In this document: positions 32,408 through 41,478 of the stretch, piece by piece | Position numbering within the stretch: position 1 is the first letter of the stretch | Layout of the letters: the number at the start of each line of letters is the position of its first letter | NCBI RefSeq assembly: GCF_013408535.1 | Contig: NZ_JACBZA010000001.1 | Location: 62,001 to 126,000, forward strand | From: Actinopolymorpha cephalotaxi | Lineage (GTDB): Bacteria > Actinomycetota > Actinomycetes > Propionibacteriales > Actinopolymorphaceae | DNA length: 64,000 nucleotides | Direction of reading: 5' to 3' | Made by a program: the position numbers and the translations under genes | The notes under the pieces: generated by a model | Databases searched by the model: none | What the model was told of the DNA's origin: nothing | What the model saw: the letters and a program-made list of their open reading frames with translations, nothing else

Positions 32408-32720
32408 GGTTTTGTCCCGTATAGCGGGACGACTGTCACGTGCCGTGACGGCCGTGACGGACTGTTCACAATGAGTTCTCCGGAACCGGATGGCGGGGCC
32501 GAACCTGGCCCAAAGGAGATCGTTCAGACATCTCCACACCGGAGATGTTTTTGGTTATGGTCGGCCGTGGTCGCCATGATCGTGCGTAACGGCTCGACCG
32601 CCAACGGTGGGAACACGCGCCGATCGATCGCAACACCTCCCCTCGCGGGACGGGTGTGGTGAGTACGACCCGGACCCGCGCCGGGCGGGTCTGACACCCG
32701 AACGGGTCTGAGGAGAGGGC
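32408..32720. other. 313-bp gap before the cold-shock gene
   Basis: The gap holds two short inverted repeats just after the glycosidase stop (GTCCCG-N5-CGGGAC at 32414-32430 and GTCACG-N3-CGTGAC at 32435-32449), the U-tract terminator at 32528-32552 and a long leader for the cold-shock gene with a small ACCCGAACGGGT inverted repeat just before the ribosome site. I see no gene. Confidence 0.6.
32528..32552 (+). terminator. Intrinsic terminator with U-tract
   Basis: A perfect 8-bp stem (ACATCTCC with GGAGATGT), a 5-base loop and five Ts form a textbook rho-independent terminator about 120 bases after the glycosidase stop. It should end the metM-metO-glycosidase transcript, or attenuate entry into the cold-shock leader. 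Confidence 0.8.
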
Positions 32721-32921
32721 ATGACGCAGGGAACCGTGAAGTGGTTCAACTCGGAAAAAGGCTACGGCTTCATCGCGGTGGAGGACGGTAACGACGTCTT
32801 CGTCCACTACACGAAGATCCTGATGGACGGCTACAAGTCTCTTGCCGACGGCCAGGCCGTCGAGTTCGAGGTCGTCCGGGGTCCGAAGGGGCTCGAGGCG
32901 CACGAGGTGCGACCGGTCTGA
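32721..32921 (+). CDS. CspA-family cold-shock protein
   Basis: A 66-residue single cold-shock domain that binds single-stranded RNA/DNA. Both RNA-binding motifs are present (KGYGFI for RNP1, DVFVHY for RNP2) after [13 protein letters not shown]. The start follows GAGGAGAGGG. The tail LEAHEVRPV is a normal end for actinobacterial CspA. It has its own leader and a hairpin terminator downstream, so it is monocistronic. A second, larger cold-shock-domain protein is encoded at 63234-63617. Confidence 0.97.
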   Translation: MTQGTVKWFNSEKGYGFIAVEDGNDVFVHYTKILMDGYKSLADGQAVEFEVVRGPKGLEAHEVRPV

Positions 32922-32946
32922 GCCGGACCACGAAAGCGACGTCGCG

Positions 32947-32975
32947 GGGCCCGGGCGGATGATCCGTCCGGGCCC
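32947..32975. terminator. GC-rich hairpin after the cold-shock gene
   Basis: A near-perfect palindrome opening with GGGCCCGGGCGGAT and closing with ATCCGTCCGGGCCC begins 25 bases after the stop codon. One internal pair is mismatched. There is no U-tract, as is usual at this G+C content. Confidence 0.7.
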
Positions 32976-33073
32976 TCGGCACGTCCGCGGCGGCCGGGTT
33001 CGGCGTGTCCGGCGTACTCGCCCGCATGCCGCGCGGGCCGGCGTTCGGCTTGTCCGGCGTACTCGCCTCTCGG

Positions 33074-33100
33074 CTTGCACTCTCCCAGGCCGAGTGCTAA
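33074..33100. promoter_or_regulatory. CIRCE element 1 (HrcA operator)
   Basis: The left arm TTGCACTC and right arm GAGTGCTAA are separated by exactly 9 bases, one mismatch from the TTAGCACTC-N9-GAGTGCTAA consensus. It lies about 145 bases upstream of groEL and should bind the heat-shock repressor HrcA. Confidence 0.85.
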
Positions 33101-33107
33101 ACACGTG

Positions 33108-33134
33108 TTAGCACTCGAAGGTCGCGAGTGACAA
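33108..33134. promoter_or_regulatory. CIRCE element 2 (HrcA operator)
   Basis: The left arm TTAGCACTC is perfect; the right arm GAGTGACAA has two changes; the spacer is 9 bases. It lies 7 bases after the first CIRCE, so HrcA dimers could bind both on the groEL promoter. Confidence 0.85.
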
Positions 33135-33243
33135 TCCACCTCGGTTTGGTTCGACGAGGTTCCCGGCCTGGCCGGGAAGCGTCCGTCGCGGGCGTCGACC
33201 CGAACCCACGACCATCCACCCACCTGGGGGAGGATCCAGCTAG

Positions 33244-34875
<1,632 letters not shown>

Positions 34876-34913
34876 GTTCGCTCGAAGCCCGGCAACTCCC
34901 GTAGCACCCGACA

Positions 34914-34945
34914 GAGGCGGTCCCGGAACCTTCCGGGGCCGCCTC
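34914..34945 (+). terminator. Terminator hairpin after groEL
   Basis: A 15-bp stem (GAGGCGGTCCCGGAA at 34914-34928 with its complement at 34931-34945, one G-U pair) followed by TTCGTGT begins 39 bases after the groEL stop. The very long stem and short loop make it a strong transcription stop. Confidence 0.8.
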
Positions 34946-35018
34946 TTCGTGTGTCCTCCTTGTCCCGCACGGCCGCCCCTTCGTGCGTCCTCGCGCCCCT
35001 GCACGGCAGGATCAGGGC

Positions 35019-36221
35019 ATGGCCACCACGACATCCGCAGACCACCTCGATCGAGCGCGCGCCCTGCTCGCCGCCCATCCGCTGGTCGACGGGCACAACG
35101 ACCTGCCGATCGCGATGCGGCACGCCAGCGCGTACGACTTCGACAAGGTGGACATCGCCGTCGACCAGCCACGGCTGCAGACCGACATCCCGCGGCTGCG
35201 TCAGGGTCAGGTCGGCGCGCAGTTCTGGTCGGTCTACGTGCCGAGCCGGTTGCAGGGCGACCACGCGGTCTCGGCGACGCTGGAGCAGATCGACGCCGTG
35301 CACGCGATGGTGGGCCGGTACGCCGGCACGTTCGGGCTGGCGACCACCGCCGACGAGGTGGAGCAGGTCTTCACATCCGGCCGGATCGCATCCCTGATGG
35401 GCATGGAGGGCGGCCACTCCATCGACTCTTCGCTGGCCACGCTCCGCGCGATGCACGCGCTCGGTGTGCGGTACATGACGCTCACCCACAACGACAACGT
35501 GCCGTGGGCGGACTCGGCGACCGACGAGCCGGCTGTCGGTGGGCTGTCCCGGTTCGGGCTGGAGGTCGTCGCGGAGATGAACCGGCTGGGCATGCTCGTC
35601 GACCTGTCCCACGTCTCCGCGGACACCATGCGGGCGGCCCTGGCAGGCAGCGAGGCACCGGTGATCTTCTCCCACTCCTCGGCCCGCGCGGTGTGCGACG
35701 TGGCGCGGAACGTTCCCGACGACGTGCTCGCCCTGCTGCCGGCGAACGGCGGCGTGTGCATGGTGACGTTCGTACCGGAGTTCGTCTCGCCGACGTGCGC
35801 ACTGTGGCGGACGGAGGCTGCGGAGGCAGCACGGGCACAGGGCGTCAGCCCGACCGACCTCGGCGCGTTCTTCGAGTTCACCCGGGAATGGCGCAACGAG
35901 CACCCCAAGCCGGATGCCACGCTGGCCGACGTGATGGCGCATGTCGAGCACGTACGCGAGGTCGCCGGCGTCGACCACATCGGCCTGGGCGGCGACTACG
36001 ACGGGACCGACACGTTCCCGGTGGGGCTCGGTGACGTGTCGGGCTACCCGCGGCTGTTCGCGGCGCTGCTGGAGCGCGGCTGGTCCGAGCAGGACCTCGC
36101 CAAACTGGCCGGCGCCAACGCCATCCGGGCGCTCCGGGACGCCGAGGCCGTCTCCCGTGATCTGCGCACGCGCCGCGGCCCGTCCATCGCGACCATCGAC
36201 TCCCTCGACGGCACCCCCTGA
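35019..36221 (+). CDS. Membrane dipeptidase-type M19 peptidase
   Basis: A 400-residue zinc amidohydrolase-fold peptidase of the renal dipeptidase family. The metal ligands are visible: His and Asp in DGHNDLP, Glu in MGMEGGHS, His in [10 protein letters not shown], and later [11 protein letters not shown]. The DLSHVS segment is also typical. It cleaves dipeptides, often with D-amino acids at the second position. No signal peptide or lipid anchor is seen, so it is probably cytoplasmic. The ATG at 35019 starts the conserved part; an upstream in-frame ATG at 34983 would add only 12 atypical residues. Confidence 0.93.
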   Translation: MATTTSADHLDRARALLAAHPLVDGHNDLPIAMRHASAYDFDKVDIAVDQPRLQTDIPRLRQGQVGAQFWSVYVPSRLQGDHAVSATLEQIDAVHAMVGRYAGTFGLATTADEVEQVFTSGRIASLMGMEGGHSIDSSLATLRAMHALGVRYMTLTHNDNVPWADSATDEPAVGGLSRFGLEVVAEMNRLGMLVDLSHVSADTMRAALAGSEAPVIFSHSSARAVCDVARNVPDDVLALLPANGGVCMVTFVPEFVSPTCALWRTEAAEAARAQGVSPTDLGAFFEFTREWRNEHPKPDATLADVMAHVEHVREVAGVDHIGLGGDYDGTDTFPVGLGDVSGYPRLFAALLERGWSEQDLAKLAGANAIRALRDAEAVSRDLRTRRGPSIATIDSLDGTP

Positions 36222-36233
36222 CCCGCCCTGAGC

Positions 36234-36908
36234 TCAGTAGCCCTGGAGGTACAGGTCGGGATCGGCCCTGAAGTCCGCGAGGTCGATCTCGTCGTGTGGC
36301 AACACGTCGCCCTGGATGACCTTCTCGGCGGCGGGCTGGGCGTCTGCCCACGTGATCACCTCGCGCAGGTCGTCGTGGGAGAACTCCGCGAGCCCGGCGT
36401 AGATGTCGAACCAGGCCGCACGCCACTCCGGTCGTTGCCCGTCCAGCCAGATGCGCAGGATGCCGCAGCCCGGGTCGGGCGCGCGGTTCACCGCCGGCGG
36501 TAGTTTCGCGGGCACATTCACCAGACTCCCGCGCCTGGGCTCCACCACCGTCTCGGCAGGTTGGCGAGCCGCCCACTCCTCCACGCCACGGCGATGCGTC
36601 ACCGGACACTCCACGGAGCCGGGAACGCCGTCGTTGGAGTACCAGACCGCATGCCAGGTTCGCTTCTTCAGCTCATCAGGCAGGGCGCGGCGTTCCAGTG
36701 CCGACAGCCTGTGTATCCAAGGCGGTTCCCGCGACATGATGTACACGTGACCGGTTCCCGGCTCAGGCCGGGGCTCCGGCTTCCAGTTGGGGATCTCGTG
36801 CAGTGACGCCTCGTCGGGCATGTCCATGACTGCTGGATGCTCACGCAGGTGTTCGCGGTGCATCTTCTCTTCGGCCGTACGCCGTGACAGCGCACTCCAG
36901 TTCGTCAT
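36234..36908 (-). CDS. Orphan hypothetical protein, 224 residues
   Basis: Not recognised. The protein is Trp-, Pro- and charge-rich, with a helical N-terminus (SALSRRTAEEKMHREHLREHP) and a C-terminal helix-rich acidic domain (AEFSHDDLREVITWADAQPAAEK). It has no membrane helix. ATG 36908 has GGGAGG upstream and is preferred over an ATG 12 codons earlier. Codon use and composition are less GC-extreme than in flanking genes, in line with an acquired island reaching from here to about 39 kb. It is convergent with the dipeptidase and first (3'-most) in a series of minus-strand orphans. Confidence 0.75.
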   Translation of the reverse strand: MTNWSALSRRTAEEKMHREHLREHPAVMDMPDEASLHEIPNWKPEPRPEPGTGHVYIMSREPPWIHRLSALERRALPDELKKRTWHAVWYSNDGVPGSVECPVTHRRGVEEWAARQPAETVVEPRRGSLVNVPAKLPPAVNRAPDPGCGILRIWLDGQRPEWRAAWFDIYAGLAEFSHDDLREVITWADAQPAAEKVIQGDVLPHDEIDLADFRADPDLYLQGY

Positions 36909-36939
36909 GCGTGGCCTCCCATCGCTGCTTTCGTGTGCA

Positions 36940-36956
36940 GTCAATAGATAGTTGAC
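36940..36956. promoter_or_regulatory. Inverted repeat GTCAA-N7-TTGAC
   Basis: A 5-bp inverted repeat with a 7-base AT-rich spacer lies 32 bases upstream of the 224-residue orphan gene. It has the same arm core and spacing as the repeat at 10771-10793. It may be an operator or contain -35 elements on both strands. Confidence 0.35.
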
Positions 36957-37094
36957 AGGCTTGGCCTGGGCTGCGGTGCGGTGTCGACATTCCCGCCAGG
37001 CATGAGCGGCTGGTCCTCAGGGCACGGGTCGCCGTAGGGCCGCGCCCTACTACCTACAAAGACGGCCGCCAAGAGGGTAGAGGTCACGCCACGT

Positions 37095-37526
37095 TTACGT
37101 CCCCCGCTGCTCTCGATCCTCCGGGTCGCGGGTGACATAGGCCTCCACGTCCATGTCCTCCCACGGAACCCACTCGTTGCTGTCGGGTTCGAGGATCAGC
37201 CGCACCCCCGCCGGGAGGTCTGCTGCCCACCTAAGCACGGCGTCCTTGTTGGCGGCCTCGTAGGCCTTCATCCCTCCAGTCGACCCAGCGTGCCACTCGC
37301 CTCGCCACATGTCCGGGCGGGCGCCGGTGCGGCGGATGAGGGTCACCGCGCGGCCTTCCTGCTGGGCGATGGTCCGCATCCACGTGTTCGTCTGGATGTT
37401 GCGTTTCGCTGTAGCCCACCACAGGTCGTGCAGCGTGGAATTCACGTCCAGCAACGCGTAGGCGATTGCCTCGTCGGCACGCCCAGCGGCCAGGGCATCC
37501 CGAGCCTTAGCTTCGTCATCACCCAT
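37095..37526 (-). CDS. Orphan hypothetical protein, 143 residues
   Basis: Not recognised. A soluble protein with an N-terminal helical part (DDEAKARDALAAGRADEAIAYALLDVN, DLWWATAKRN) and a Trp-rich middle (DMWRGEWHAGS, DSNEWVPWEDMD). ATG 37526 follows TGGAGG by 5 bases. It could be a phage-derived or island-specific protein. It is separated from the next minus-strand gene upstream by a strong terminator at 37567-37594, so it has its own promoter in the short gap. Confidence 0.7.
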   Translation of the reverse strand: MGDDEAKARDALAAGRADEAIAYALLDVNSTLHDLWWATAKRNIQTNTWMRTIAQQEGRAVTLIRRTGARPDMWRGEWHAGSTGGMKAYEAANKDAVLRWAADLPAGVRLILEPDSNEWVPWEDMDVEAYVTRDPEDREQRGT

Positions 37527-37566
37527 GACGCCTCCAATCACGCACTGTGCATGTCCGAATGCAGTC

Positions 37567-37594
37567 TGCCCCCGCACTGGTGGATGCGGGGGCA
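37567..37594 (-). terminator. Terminator after the exported orphan gene
   Basis: A perfect 10-bp stem (TGCCCCCGCA with TGCGGGGGCA, 8-base loop) lies 20 bases beyond the stop of the minus-strand gene at 37615-38106. There is no clear U-tract. Confidence 0.75.
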
Positions 37595-37614
37595 GAACGC
37601 GCACAGTCAGAGGA

Positions 37615-38106
37615 TCAGCAGGTCAGGGTGACCACGCCGCTCACCACGCGCTTCGACTCCGGCAGGTGGCCGAACTTCCATGCCCGCAGCGTGCCGACCG
37701 TGCGGACGGTCCGCCGCACTGGGTCGTCGGCCGAGCAGGGGAAGTTGGCGTCGACCAGGACGGCCCGGGCGATCTTCTTGCTTTGGCCGTGCGCGCCGGG
37801 CAGCGTCTTCCACTCCGCGTTCCCGACGTGGTGCTCGATGTAGGCGTCGGTGATCTGCCCGGCAGGCAGCGGATAGTCGCACCCCGACCTCACGTATCCG
37901 GTGATCCGGGTGCCGCGCACCGTGAACTCCGGCGGGTCCGCTTCGAGATCGCAGTCATAGCTGAACTGCGGGTGCGCGGCCACTGGCGTCTCGACTGCGA
38001 CCGGGACACCGTCATCGGTGTCGAGGGTTTGGGCGTTCGCGGCCGGGGTGGAGAATCCGAGTGCCACTACGGCGATCGCTAGGGTGGCTGGTAGCCATCT
38101 CTTCAT
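37615..38106 (-). CDS. Exported orphan protein with four cysteines
   Basis: A 163-residue protein with a clear Sec signal peptide (MKRWLPATLAIAVVALGFS..., cleavage likely after the ANA near residue 25). The mature part has exactly four cysteines (YDCDLEAD, SGCDYPLP, NFPCSADD and the last residue but none after LTC), enough for two disulfides, and ends at the fourth. It is beta-rich with no known domain that I can identify. Strong hairpins on both sides (37567-37594 and 38148-38181) isolate it as a single-gene unit. It may be a secreted inhibitor or binding protein, which is speculation. Confidence 0.75.
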   Translation of the reverse strand: MKRWLPATLAIAVVALGFSTPAANAQTLDTDDGVPVAVETPVAAHPQFSYDCDLEADPPEFTVRGTRITGYVRSGCDYPLPAGQITDAYIEHHVGNAEWKTLPGAHGQSKKIARAVLVDANFPCSADDPVRRTVRTVGTLRAWKFGHLPESKRVVSGVVTLTC

Positions 38107-38147
38107 GCTGTTTTCCCTTGCTGGATTCGGTGTGTGAGTGGTGGTCA

Positions 38148-38181
38148 GGAGGGGTCCCCGGCGGCCACCGGGGACCCCTCC
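38148..38181 (-). terminator. Terminator after the 40-residue peptide gene
   Basis: A perfect 14-bp stem (GGAGGGGTCCCCGG at 38148-38161 with its complement at 38168-38181) and a 6-base loop lie 24 bases beyond the small gene's stop. It separates that gene from the exported orphan downstream on the same strand. Confidence 0.8.
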
Positions 38182-38205
38182 GCTATCGGCTTGCCTGGCC
38201 TGAGG

Positions 38206-38328
38206 TCAGGCGTCGTGCCCGATGCCGGACTGCTGTCCGGTCACCTGGTCACGCTTGATGCCGGTGGAGCCGAACAGCGACTCGTCGACGCTGCTCGATC
38301 CATTGCCGGGGTTGGTGCTTGCCTGCAT
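38206..38328 (-). CDS. Small peptide gene, 40 residues
   Basis: This short reading frame begins MQASTNPGNGSSS and ends QQSGIGHDA. It is rich in Ser, Gly, Gln and Asp, with one Phe, no Cys and no hydrophobic stretch. A good ribosome site, GAAAGGA, lies 6 bases before the ATG, and a perfect 14-bp terminator lies just past the stop, so it looks like a deliberate one-gene unit. The composition recalls RiPP precursors or small regulatory proteins, but no modifying enzyme is nearby. It is unrelated to DUF397, the usual small partner of DUF5753 regulators. Function unknown. Confidence 0.55.
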   Translation of the reverse strand: MQASTNPGNGSSSVDESLFGSTGIKRDQVTGQQSGIGHDA

Positions 38329-38524
38329 GGCGTTTCCTTTCTTGTCGGGTGTGCCTTCTTCATCAAGGTGGCCGCCGCCGAACGCACCTCATCGAGAGGT
38401 ACGGCGCCTCCGCGGCGACCACGCTTCGTCGGCCCCGCCCTGGATGGATCCGAAGGGGCGAGGCCTGCAACCCGTCGCCGGCGGGCACGGATGCCCAACC
38501 GGCGTACGGGAATCCGGGGGTGTC

Positions 38525-38857
38525 TCAGAGAGCGACGCGATGCTCGGTGATCCACACGGTCGCGAACCGCAGGACGGCGAGGTAGTCGCCGGCCTCGGCG
38601 TCGAACGCGCAGCCGGGAACCCAGGTCCACCGGCCGTCGCGTAGCCACAGGCACATGAAAAGTCGCTCATCGGCGGGTTCGGTCACGCGCACGCCCCACG
38701 CGGACCGCTGGTCGTCCCGGACGACCTCGGCCGCGATGCCGTCGCGGGCAAAGAGGTCGGCGAGTTCGTGTGCCCGCTGCCTGGCGGTGGTGATGGCCAC
38801 GGGCGGTGCATTCCCGTCGACGAGCGTTTCGCCTCGCCCGCTCCGCGTTTCGAACAT
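38525..38857 (-). CDS. Orphan hypothetical protein, 110 residues
   Basis: Not recognised. A small soluble alpha/beta protein: a helix (TTARQRAHELADLFARDGI), then AAEVVRDDQRSAWGVRVTEP, strand FMCLWLRDGRWTWVPG and a final DYLAVLRFATVWI. ATG 38857 has GGGGAG 7 bases upstream; a longer start 11 codons earlier is less likely. It is divergent from the DUF5753 regulator at 39069 with about 210 bases between. Proteins of this size beside XRE-DUF5753 regulators are often regulatory partners, so a role with that regulator is a reasonable guess. Confidence 0.72.
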   Translation of the reverse strand: MFETRSGRGETLVDGNAPPVAITTARQRAHELADLFARDGIAAEVVRDDQRSAWGVRVTEPADERLFMCLWLRDGRWTWVPGCAFDAEAGDYLAVLRFATVWITEHRVAL

Positions 38858-39068
38858 GCGGCGACTCCCCGTCGTGTGCGCTCGCGTCACGTCGCGCCTG
38901 CCGTCACCGCGCCTCAGGAAGGACCAGGAATGGACCTGAACCGGCGGGTGTCAGCGCGGCGTCATGATGACGATTTGCCGAATGATGCACACCTTGGCAG
39001 GCTTCGGCCAGGTCTGCAAGTACGCTGCGCACGTTGACCGGCACTGTCCGTCACGCCTGGAGGGAGCT

Positions 39069-40046
39069 ATGGTCATGCCTCAGGGGCGAATCATTCGGGT
39101 GCAAGGGGTGCCAGTGATCAGCAGTCCGTACGTCTGCCGACTGCGTCTTTCCGAGGAGTTGGTCGCTCATCGGCAACGGGCGAAGATGACCCACGCGCAA
39201 CTCGCGAAGGCGACCGGGCTGTCCCAGGCGAAGTTGTCCAAGTTGGAGAACGGCCATCTGCGCCCGCAGATCGACGAGATTCTCGACATCGCCGAAGCCC
39301 TGAACATCCAGGGAGACGCCTGGACGCTGTTCGTCGACACCGCGCGTGGTGCCGCCGAGCGCGGCTGGTGGGAGGCGCACACCAGCCGGATGGGCCACCG
39401 GCAGGCGCGCTACGCCGACCTGGAGCAGGGGGCTTCGCAGATCCGCGACTACGCCATGGCGCTGGTTCCCGGCCTGCTCCAGACCGAGGCGTACGCCCGG
39501 AGCATCGCCGAGGTCGACGACCTGACGTTCGTCGAACCGACCATCACCAAGCAGGGCGTCGTACGCGGGCGCGCGGACCGGCAGCGGATGCTGCGGCGGC
39601 GCCGGCCGACCTACCAGGTGATCGTCGACGAGCTGATCTTCCGCCGCCCCGCTGTTCCGAAGGACGTGCTCGCCGAGCAGCTCCGCCACCTTGCCGAGCA
39701 ACCCATGCACGCCGACATCCGGGTGCTACCCGTGGACGCGCAGATCAAGGGTCCCGCCGTACCCAAGGGCGCGTTCGGGCTCTACACGTATCCGGAGCCG
39801 TTCTCCAAGACCCTGGTGACCGTCGACAACGTCGCGTTCGACACGGTCCTCACCGGTGAGGACGAGGTACGCCTGCACACGACTCTGTGGAAACGCCTGC
39901 TGGAGGCGGCGCTGCCCGCGCAGGAAAGCCTGGCACTGCTCGGGAAAGCCGCCGGCGAGCTGGCCCGCAGGCAACCCCGCCGGGCCGCATCGTCCGACAT
40001 CGCTCAGGTCGTGACGCCCGCGGAGTCGGTGCCTTCGGCGCTTTAG
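39069..40046 (+). CDS. XRE-family regulator with DUF5753 domain
   Basis: A 325-residue regulator. An XRE helix-turn-helix (about 25-85; MTHAQLAKATGLSQAKLSKLENG) is followed by the DUF5753 domain (about 115-290), which shows the family signatures YADLEQGASQIRDYAMALVPGLLQT, RQRMLRRRRPTYQVIVDE and DIRVLPVDAQ. WhiJ-like proteins of this type act in development or stress control in Streptomyces and often pair with a small DUF397 protein; none is seen here. ATG 39069 follows GGAGGGAGCT; ATG 39075 is an alternative. It probably regulates the divergent orphan cluster. Confidence 0.92.
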   Translation: MVMPQGRIIRVQGVPVISSPYVCRLRLSEELVAHRQRAKMTHAQLAKATGLSQAKLSKLENGHLRPQIDEILDIAEALNIQGDAWTLFVDTARGAAERGWWEAHTSRMGHRQARYADLEQGASQIRDYAMALVPGLLQTEAYARSIAEVDDLTFVEPTITKQGVVRGRADRQRMLRRRRPTYQVIVDELIFRRPAVPKDVLAEQLRHLAEQPMHADIRVLPVDAQIKGPAVPKGAFGLYTYPEPFSKTLVTVDNVAFDTVLTGEDEVRLHTTLWKRLLEAALPAQESLALLGKAAGELARRQPRRAASSDIAQVVTPAESVPSAL

Positions 40047-40069
40047 GGCGTACGAAAGTACGAAACCGA

Positions 40070-40101
40070 GAAGCCCTCCCCACGTGACGGGGAAGGGCTT
40101 C
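40070..40101 (+). terminator. Terminator after the DUF5753 regulator
   Basis: GAAGCCC-TCCCC pairs with GGGGA-A-GGGCTTC (one bulged A) across a 7-base loop, starting 24 bases after the regulator stop. It lies between convergent genes and may serve both. Confidence 0.7.
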
Positions 40102-40139
40102 CGGCTTACCTGCTGGGGGATCGGAGAGGTCAGGCCGCA

Positions 40140-40898
40140 CTACTTGCCGGCGTAGTACGCCTCGACCGCCTCGATGTCCACCGTCTCGTCCGGCTTCCGG
40201 CCGAGCTTCTCGTACAGCTTCCGGCGGGCGTGCATGTCGGCGATCAGGACCGCACGGGCGTGCAGCGCGACCTCGCCCGCGATCTCGGTGGGCACGACGA
40301 TCACGCCGTCGTCGTCGGTGCCCACGATGTCGCCGGGGCGCACCTGCACCCCGCCGCAGCCGATGGTGACCTGGGCCTCCACCGCCTCGATCCGGCCCGG
40401 GATGATCGTCCGGCCGCGGGCCGCGGCGCAGATCGGCGTCCGCTGCAGCTCGATCTCGGCGGTGTCCCGGCAGTATCCGTCGGTGACGATGCCAACGGCG
40501 CCGTTCGCGTGGGCGGACATGGCGTTCGCCGAACCCCAGAAGCCCACCTCCCGCGCGCCGCCGCCGTCGGTGACGATCACGTGGCCCGGCGGGAGGTCGC
40601 CGAGGCCGGCGGGACGGCCGACCTCCTCGAACCAGATGCCGTGCGCGGCCACGATGTCCTCGGTCGTGTCGAGCTTCCACATCGGACGGTTGGCGGGTAC
40701 GCAGCGCAGGGTCGCCGCCTCGCCCCAGAACTTCATCCCGCCCCAGAGCGGGCGGACGTCGCGGGAGACCAGGCCGATGTCGAAGTAGCCCATGCCGTCC
40801 ATGGCGTCGGCGACGTCGGTCACCCGGAGGTACTTGTAGAGGCCGGCGACTTCGGAGGGGCTGGTCGCCGCGGACGCGGCGGTCTTGCCCGTGGTCAT
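40140..40898 (-). CDS. RraA-like/HMG aldolase-family protein
   Basis: A 252-residue protein of the RraA-like fold, which includes 4-hydroxy-4-methyl-2-oxoglutarate/oxaloacetate-type aldolases and sugar-acid lyases. Family landmarks are LRVTDVADAMDG near the start, GVVTDG-like VGIVTDGYCRD, the metal-site G-x-D of VGTDDDGVIVVP, and HVIVTDGGG. It has a 10-residue Ala/Ser-rich start and an N-terminal insertion (GMKFWGEAATLRCVP) compared with minimal RraA. The ATG follows GGAAAGGAACGCC. It is probably a pyruvate aldolase or dehydratase in catabolism, not an RNase E regulator. Confidence 0.88.
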   Translation of the reverse strand: MTTGKTAASAATSPSEVAGLYKYLRVTDVADAMDGMGYFDIGLVSRDVRPLWGGMKFWGEAATLRCVPANRPMWKLDTTEDIVAAHGIWFEEVGRPAGLGDLPPGHVIVTDGGGAREVGFWGSANAMSAHANGAVGIVTDGYCRDTAEIELQRTPICAAARGRTIIPGRIEAVEAQVTIGCGGVQVRPGDIVGTDDDGVIVVPTEIAGEVALHARAVLIADMHARRKLYEKLGRKPDETVDIEAVEAYYAGK

Positions 40899-40939
40899 GG
40901 CGTTCCTTTCCGGTACGTGAACGCGGATCCGGTCCATGG

Positions 40940-40986
40940 ATCGCATGGAGTGCATGGAACGCATGGAACGCATGGACTGCATGGAC
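40940..40986. repeat. Five-copy 9-bp repeat upstream of the RraA-like gene
   Basis: Five consecutive units of the form YGCATGGAN lie about 42-88 bases upstream of the RraA-like start codon, in its likely promoter. Each unit contains the palindrome-like GCATG core. It is either a slippage product or an array of binding sites. Confidence 0.75.
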
Positions 40987-41109
40987 GCGGAAGCTCGCAC
41001 GTGGGGGACGGGAGATCGCCGATGGGCCCTCGACTCGTTCCGATTATTGTCTACAACCGTCTGTCGCCAAGGCGTACGTCCGGGATGGGTCAGCGGGAGG
41101 CGCGAGCCG

Positions 41110-41457
41110 TCAGAGCTCGCCGAGGGGGCCGACGTCGATGCCGCCGCGGTCGCACACCCAGTGCGGCTCGGGTCCGAGCTCCGGCTCGATCCGCAGCTCG
41201 TGCGGCTCCACGTCGTCGCAGGCCTTGCACCGGGGCCAGCGCCCCACCGAGTCCATCAGCGCGTCCTGGACGTCCTGGGCCACCTGACCGGCGACGTACT
41301 CCGCACCCTCGGGCCACTGCGCGACCCACCATCGGCGTTGGGCCACCGCGTCCTCGAGGATCGACACGCCTCGCGGGTCGGCGTGACCGGAGGCCTGCAG
41401 GTCGTGAAAAACCAGGGCTCGGGCGTTGATGAGCGGGTCGTCGTCCGTCACGGACAC
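41110..41457 (-). CDS. Hypothetical protein with CxxC zinc-type motif
   Basis: About 115 residues. The N-terminal half is helical (PLINARALVFHDLQASG, SILEDAVAQRRWWVAQW), and the C-terminal half has RCKACDDVEPHELRIEPEL followed by HWVCDRGG, so three cysteines and a histidine could bind zinc. It is rich in acidic residues at the C-terminus. GTG 41457 or GTG 41451 could be the start; AGGA precedes the first closely. It is divergent from cutC with 21 bases between the start codons. I do not recognise a function. Confidence 0.65.
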   Translation of the reverse strand: MSVTDDDPLINARALVFHDLQASGHADPRGVSILEDAVAQRRWWVAQWPEGAEYVAGQVAQDVQDALMDSVGRWPRCKACDDVEPHELRIEPELGPEPHWVCDRGGIDVGPLGEL

Positions 41458-41478
41458 GATCCTGGCAGGCTTCGTCCC

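Noticed and set aside
32414..32449. Two short inverted repeats after the glycosidase stop
   Set aside because: Stems of 6 bp with no U-tract are too weak to call terminators, and the real terminator lies downstream at 32528.
32471..32662. A 63-codon frame before the cold-shock gene
   Set aside because: It spans the U-tract terminator, has no ribosome site and no recognisable product.
38930..39037. A 35-codon plus-strand frame with an AGGAAGGA site, in the gap before the DUF5753 regulator
   Set aside because: The site is good, but the frame fills the divergent promoter gap, the peptide is charged and unremarkable, and there is no terminator or other support. It could be a leader peptide.
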